A stretch of DNA of 64,000 nt from positions 1-64,000 of the forward strand of contig NZ_CAJAXH010000151.1 in NCBI RefSeq assembly GCF_903946935.1, given 5' to 3'. This DNA comes from an uncultured Thiodictyon sp. GTDB lineage: Bacteria > Pseudomonadota > Gammaproteobacteria > Chromatiales > Chromatiaceae. The notes beneath the pieces are model-generated. The model saw nothing but the letters and a program-made list of their open reading frames with translations, had not been told where the DNA came from and ran no database searches. The position numbers and the translations under genes are program-made. Shown here one piece after another: positions 62,813 to 64,000 of this stretch. Every line of letters starts with the position of its first letter. The first letter of the stretch is position 1.

Positions 62813-64000
62813 ATGCCTCATCACATCCCCGTACTTCCCTACGCACTCTATCGCGCCGACCAGGTGCGCGACCTGGACCGTGCGGCCATTGCGGTTCATG
62901 GCATCCCCGGGATCGAATTGATGAACCGCGCCGGGCGCGCCGCCTATGACCTGCTGCGCGCACGGTGGCCGGGAGTCGGGCGGCTGACGGTCCTCGCCGG
63001 TCTCGGCAACAACGGTGGCGACGGCTATGTGGTCGCCCGTCTGGCGCGGACGGATGGCCTGGACGTGCGCGTGCTACAGCTTGGCGATCTGAGCCGGGTC
63101 GGTGGCGAGGCGGCCCTTGCCCTGAATGCCTACCGCGCGGCGGGCGGTGCGATCGATCCCTTCGAGGGCCTGTCCGAGCGTCCCGGCGTCATCGTCGATG
63201 CACTGTTCGGCACCGGGCTCGACCGGCCGGTCGCTGGCCCCTGGGCCGCCGCCATCGCCGCGGTGAATGTGAGCGGCGCCCCGGTGCTGGCCATCGACTG
63301 CCCCTCTGGGCTGGCGGCGGACACCGGCGCCGTGCTCGGGGATGCGGTGCGCGCCGCGGCCACCATCAGCTTTATCGGATTGAAGCAGGGTCTATTCACA
63401 GGGGCCGGCCCGGACTATGGCGGCGCGCTCTATTTCGACGCGCTGGAGGTCCCCGCGGCGGTCTATGCCGGGATGGCCCCGTCCGCCCGCCGGACCGACT
63501 GGGTCGAACAGTCCGCCCGCCTGCTCCCGCGTCGGCGTACCGCCCACAAGGGCGACTTCGGACACGTCCTCGCGATCGGCGGCGCCCCCGGGATGTCCGG
63601 TGCCGCCCGCCTGGCCGGGGAGGCGGCACTGCGCGCCGGGGCCGGACTGGTCACGGTCGCGACCCACCCGGCGCATGCCCCACTGCTCAACCTCACCCGG
63701 CCGGAACTCATGGTGGGCCCGGTCGATGACCCCGAGTCGCTGGATGGGCCGATCGAGCGGGCCACGGCGATCGCCATCGGTCCGGGGCTCGGCCGCGGCC
63801 CCTGGGGGCGACGACTCTGGGAGCGGGTGCGCGGGTGCGGCAAGCCCCTGGTGGTCGACGCGGACGCACTGAACCTGCTGGCCGAGTCGCCGGCGACGTA
63901 TCCTGACTGGGTCCTGACCCCACACCCGGGGGAGGCCGCCCGCCTGCTCGGGTGTACTACGGCGGACATCGGCCGCGACCGCTTCGCGGCGGCGCGCCAG
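62813..64000 (+). CDS. nnr: Bifunctional NAD(P)H-hydrate repair enzyme Nnr, 3' end outside window
   Basis: 396 residues seen. The N-terminal epimerase (YjeF_N) part has ALYRADQVRDLDRAAI, MNRAGRAAYDLL, LAGLGNNGGDGYVVARLA and VDALFGTGLDRPV. The C-terminal dehydratase (YjeF_C) part has HKGDFGHVLAIGGAPGMSGA, AIAIGPGLGRGPW, VVDADALNLLA and TPHPGEAARLLG, the ADP site; the last 100 or so residues are cut off. It repairs hydrated NADH and NADPH. ATG 62813 is favoured over ATG 62801, which overlaps a repeat. Confidence 0.94.
   Translation, partial: MPHHIPVLPYALYRADQVRDLDRAAIAVHGIPGIELMNRAGRAAYDLLRARWPGVGRLTVLAGLGNNGGDGYVVARLARTDGLDVRVLQLGDLSRVGGEAALALNAYRAAGGAIDPFEGLSERPGVIVDALFGTGLDRPVAGPWAAAIAAVNVSGAPVLAIDCPSGLAADTGAVLGDAVRAAATISFIGLKQGLFTGAGPDYGGALYFDALEVPAAVYAGMAPSARRTDWVEQSARLLPRRRTAHKGDFGHVLAIGGAPGMSGAARLAGEAALRAGAGLVTVATHPAHAPLLNLTRPELMVGPVDDPESLDGPIERATAIAIGPGLGRGPWGRRLWERVRGCGKPLVVDADALNLLAESPATYPDWVLTPHPGEAARLLGCTTADIGRDRFAAARQ

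Overview
The window is about 64 kb of GC-rich DNA from a gammaproteobacterium. The gene set (Mo-nitrogenase nifHDK with DraT-type control, a glycogen cluster with glgA, glgX and a GH57 enzyme, PEP carboxylase, bacteriohemerythrin, RlmKL, RsmD, YajD) and the large number of short palindromic repeats fit a purple sulfur bacterium of the Chromatiaceae type. That placement is inferred from gene content and style; no rRNA or tRNA gene was seen.

Layout. 1-1.0 kb: a broken edge with an unrecognised gene tail and a 5'-truncated formylglycine-enzyme-like fragment. 1.1-16.7 kb: core genes (DUF1295 membrane protein, OmpA lipoprotein, sufE, rlmL, yajD, a shortened Tim44-like protein, a solute-binding protein followed by a hybrid histidine kinase with a convergent Hpt gene, a Lon-N-domain protein, a PsiE-like protein, ppc, bacteriohemerythrin). 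16.8-25.5 kb, minus strand: the nif operon nifH-nifD-nifK-nifT-ferredoxin-nifY-like gene-94 aa gene-LRV Fe-S protein-two unrecognised genes. A sigma54 promoter and a NifA box precede nifH, and draT is divergent. DraT would ADP-ribosylate NifH at Arg101, so enzyme and regulator share one intergenic region.

26.6-30.6 kb: an accessory cassette directly downstream of draT, made of a HEPN-like protein and an 891 aa double ATPase with a KGGVGR variant P-loop. It is closed on its far side by a decayed second copy of the draT 3' end. This is the best candidate here for a little-described conflict or defence system. 30.6-40.6 kb: a complete type I-C CRISPR-Cas locus (20 repeats, 19 spacers, then cas2-cas1-DUF433-cas4-cas7-cas8c-cas5c-cas3 read from left to right, all on the minus strand). 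The oldest repeat has a rewritten but still pairing stem, and the array truncates a Uma2-family gene. 41-45.4 kb: an unrecognised gene, a 21-bp degenerate tandem repeat, rsmD and two M16 peptidase genes.

45.6-51.4 kb: a second defence cluster: Phd/PIN toxin-antitoxin pair, a stand-alone TIR protein, and a very large TIR-like/NACHT/pentapeptide/WD40 protein whose last WD40 repeat is broken by an apparent one-base deletion. A DUF4351/Rpn remnant follows. 51.4-64 kb: a MarR regulator with matching operators before itself and before a TolC-family gene, aroC, an MFS transporter, the glycogen cluster glgX-GH57-DUF4912-glgA, and the start of nnr running off the window.

Dispersed non-coding repeats occur throughout: a TTGTCCGCAAATGAACGC family often in inverted pairs, a CTTGGCGAGCTTGGCGCC family, REP-like hairpins, and others. 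Several sit inside operons or even inside a gene.
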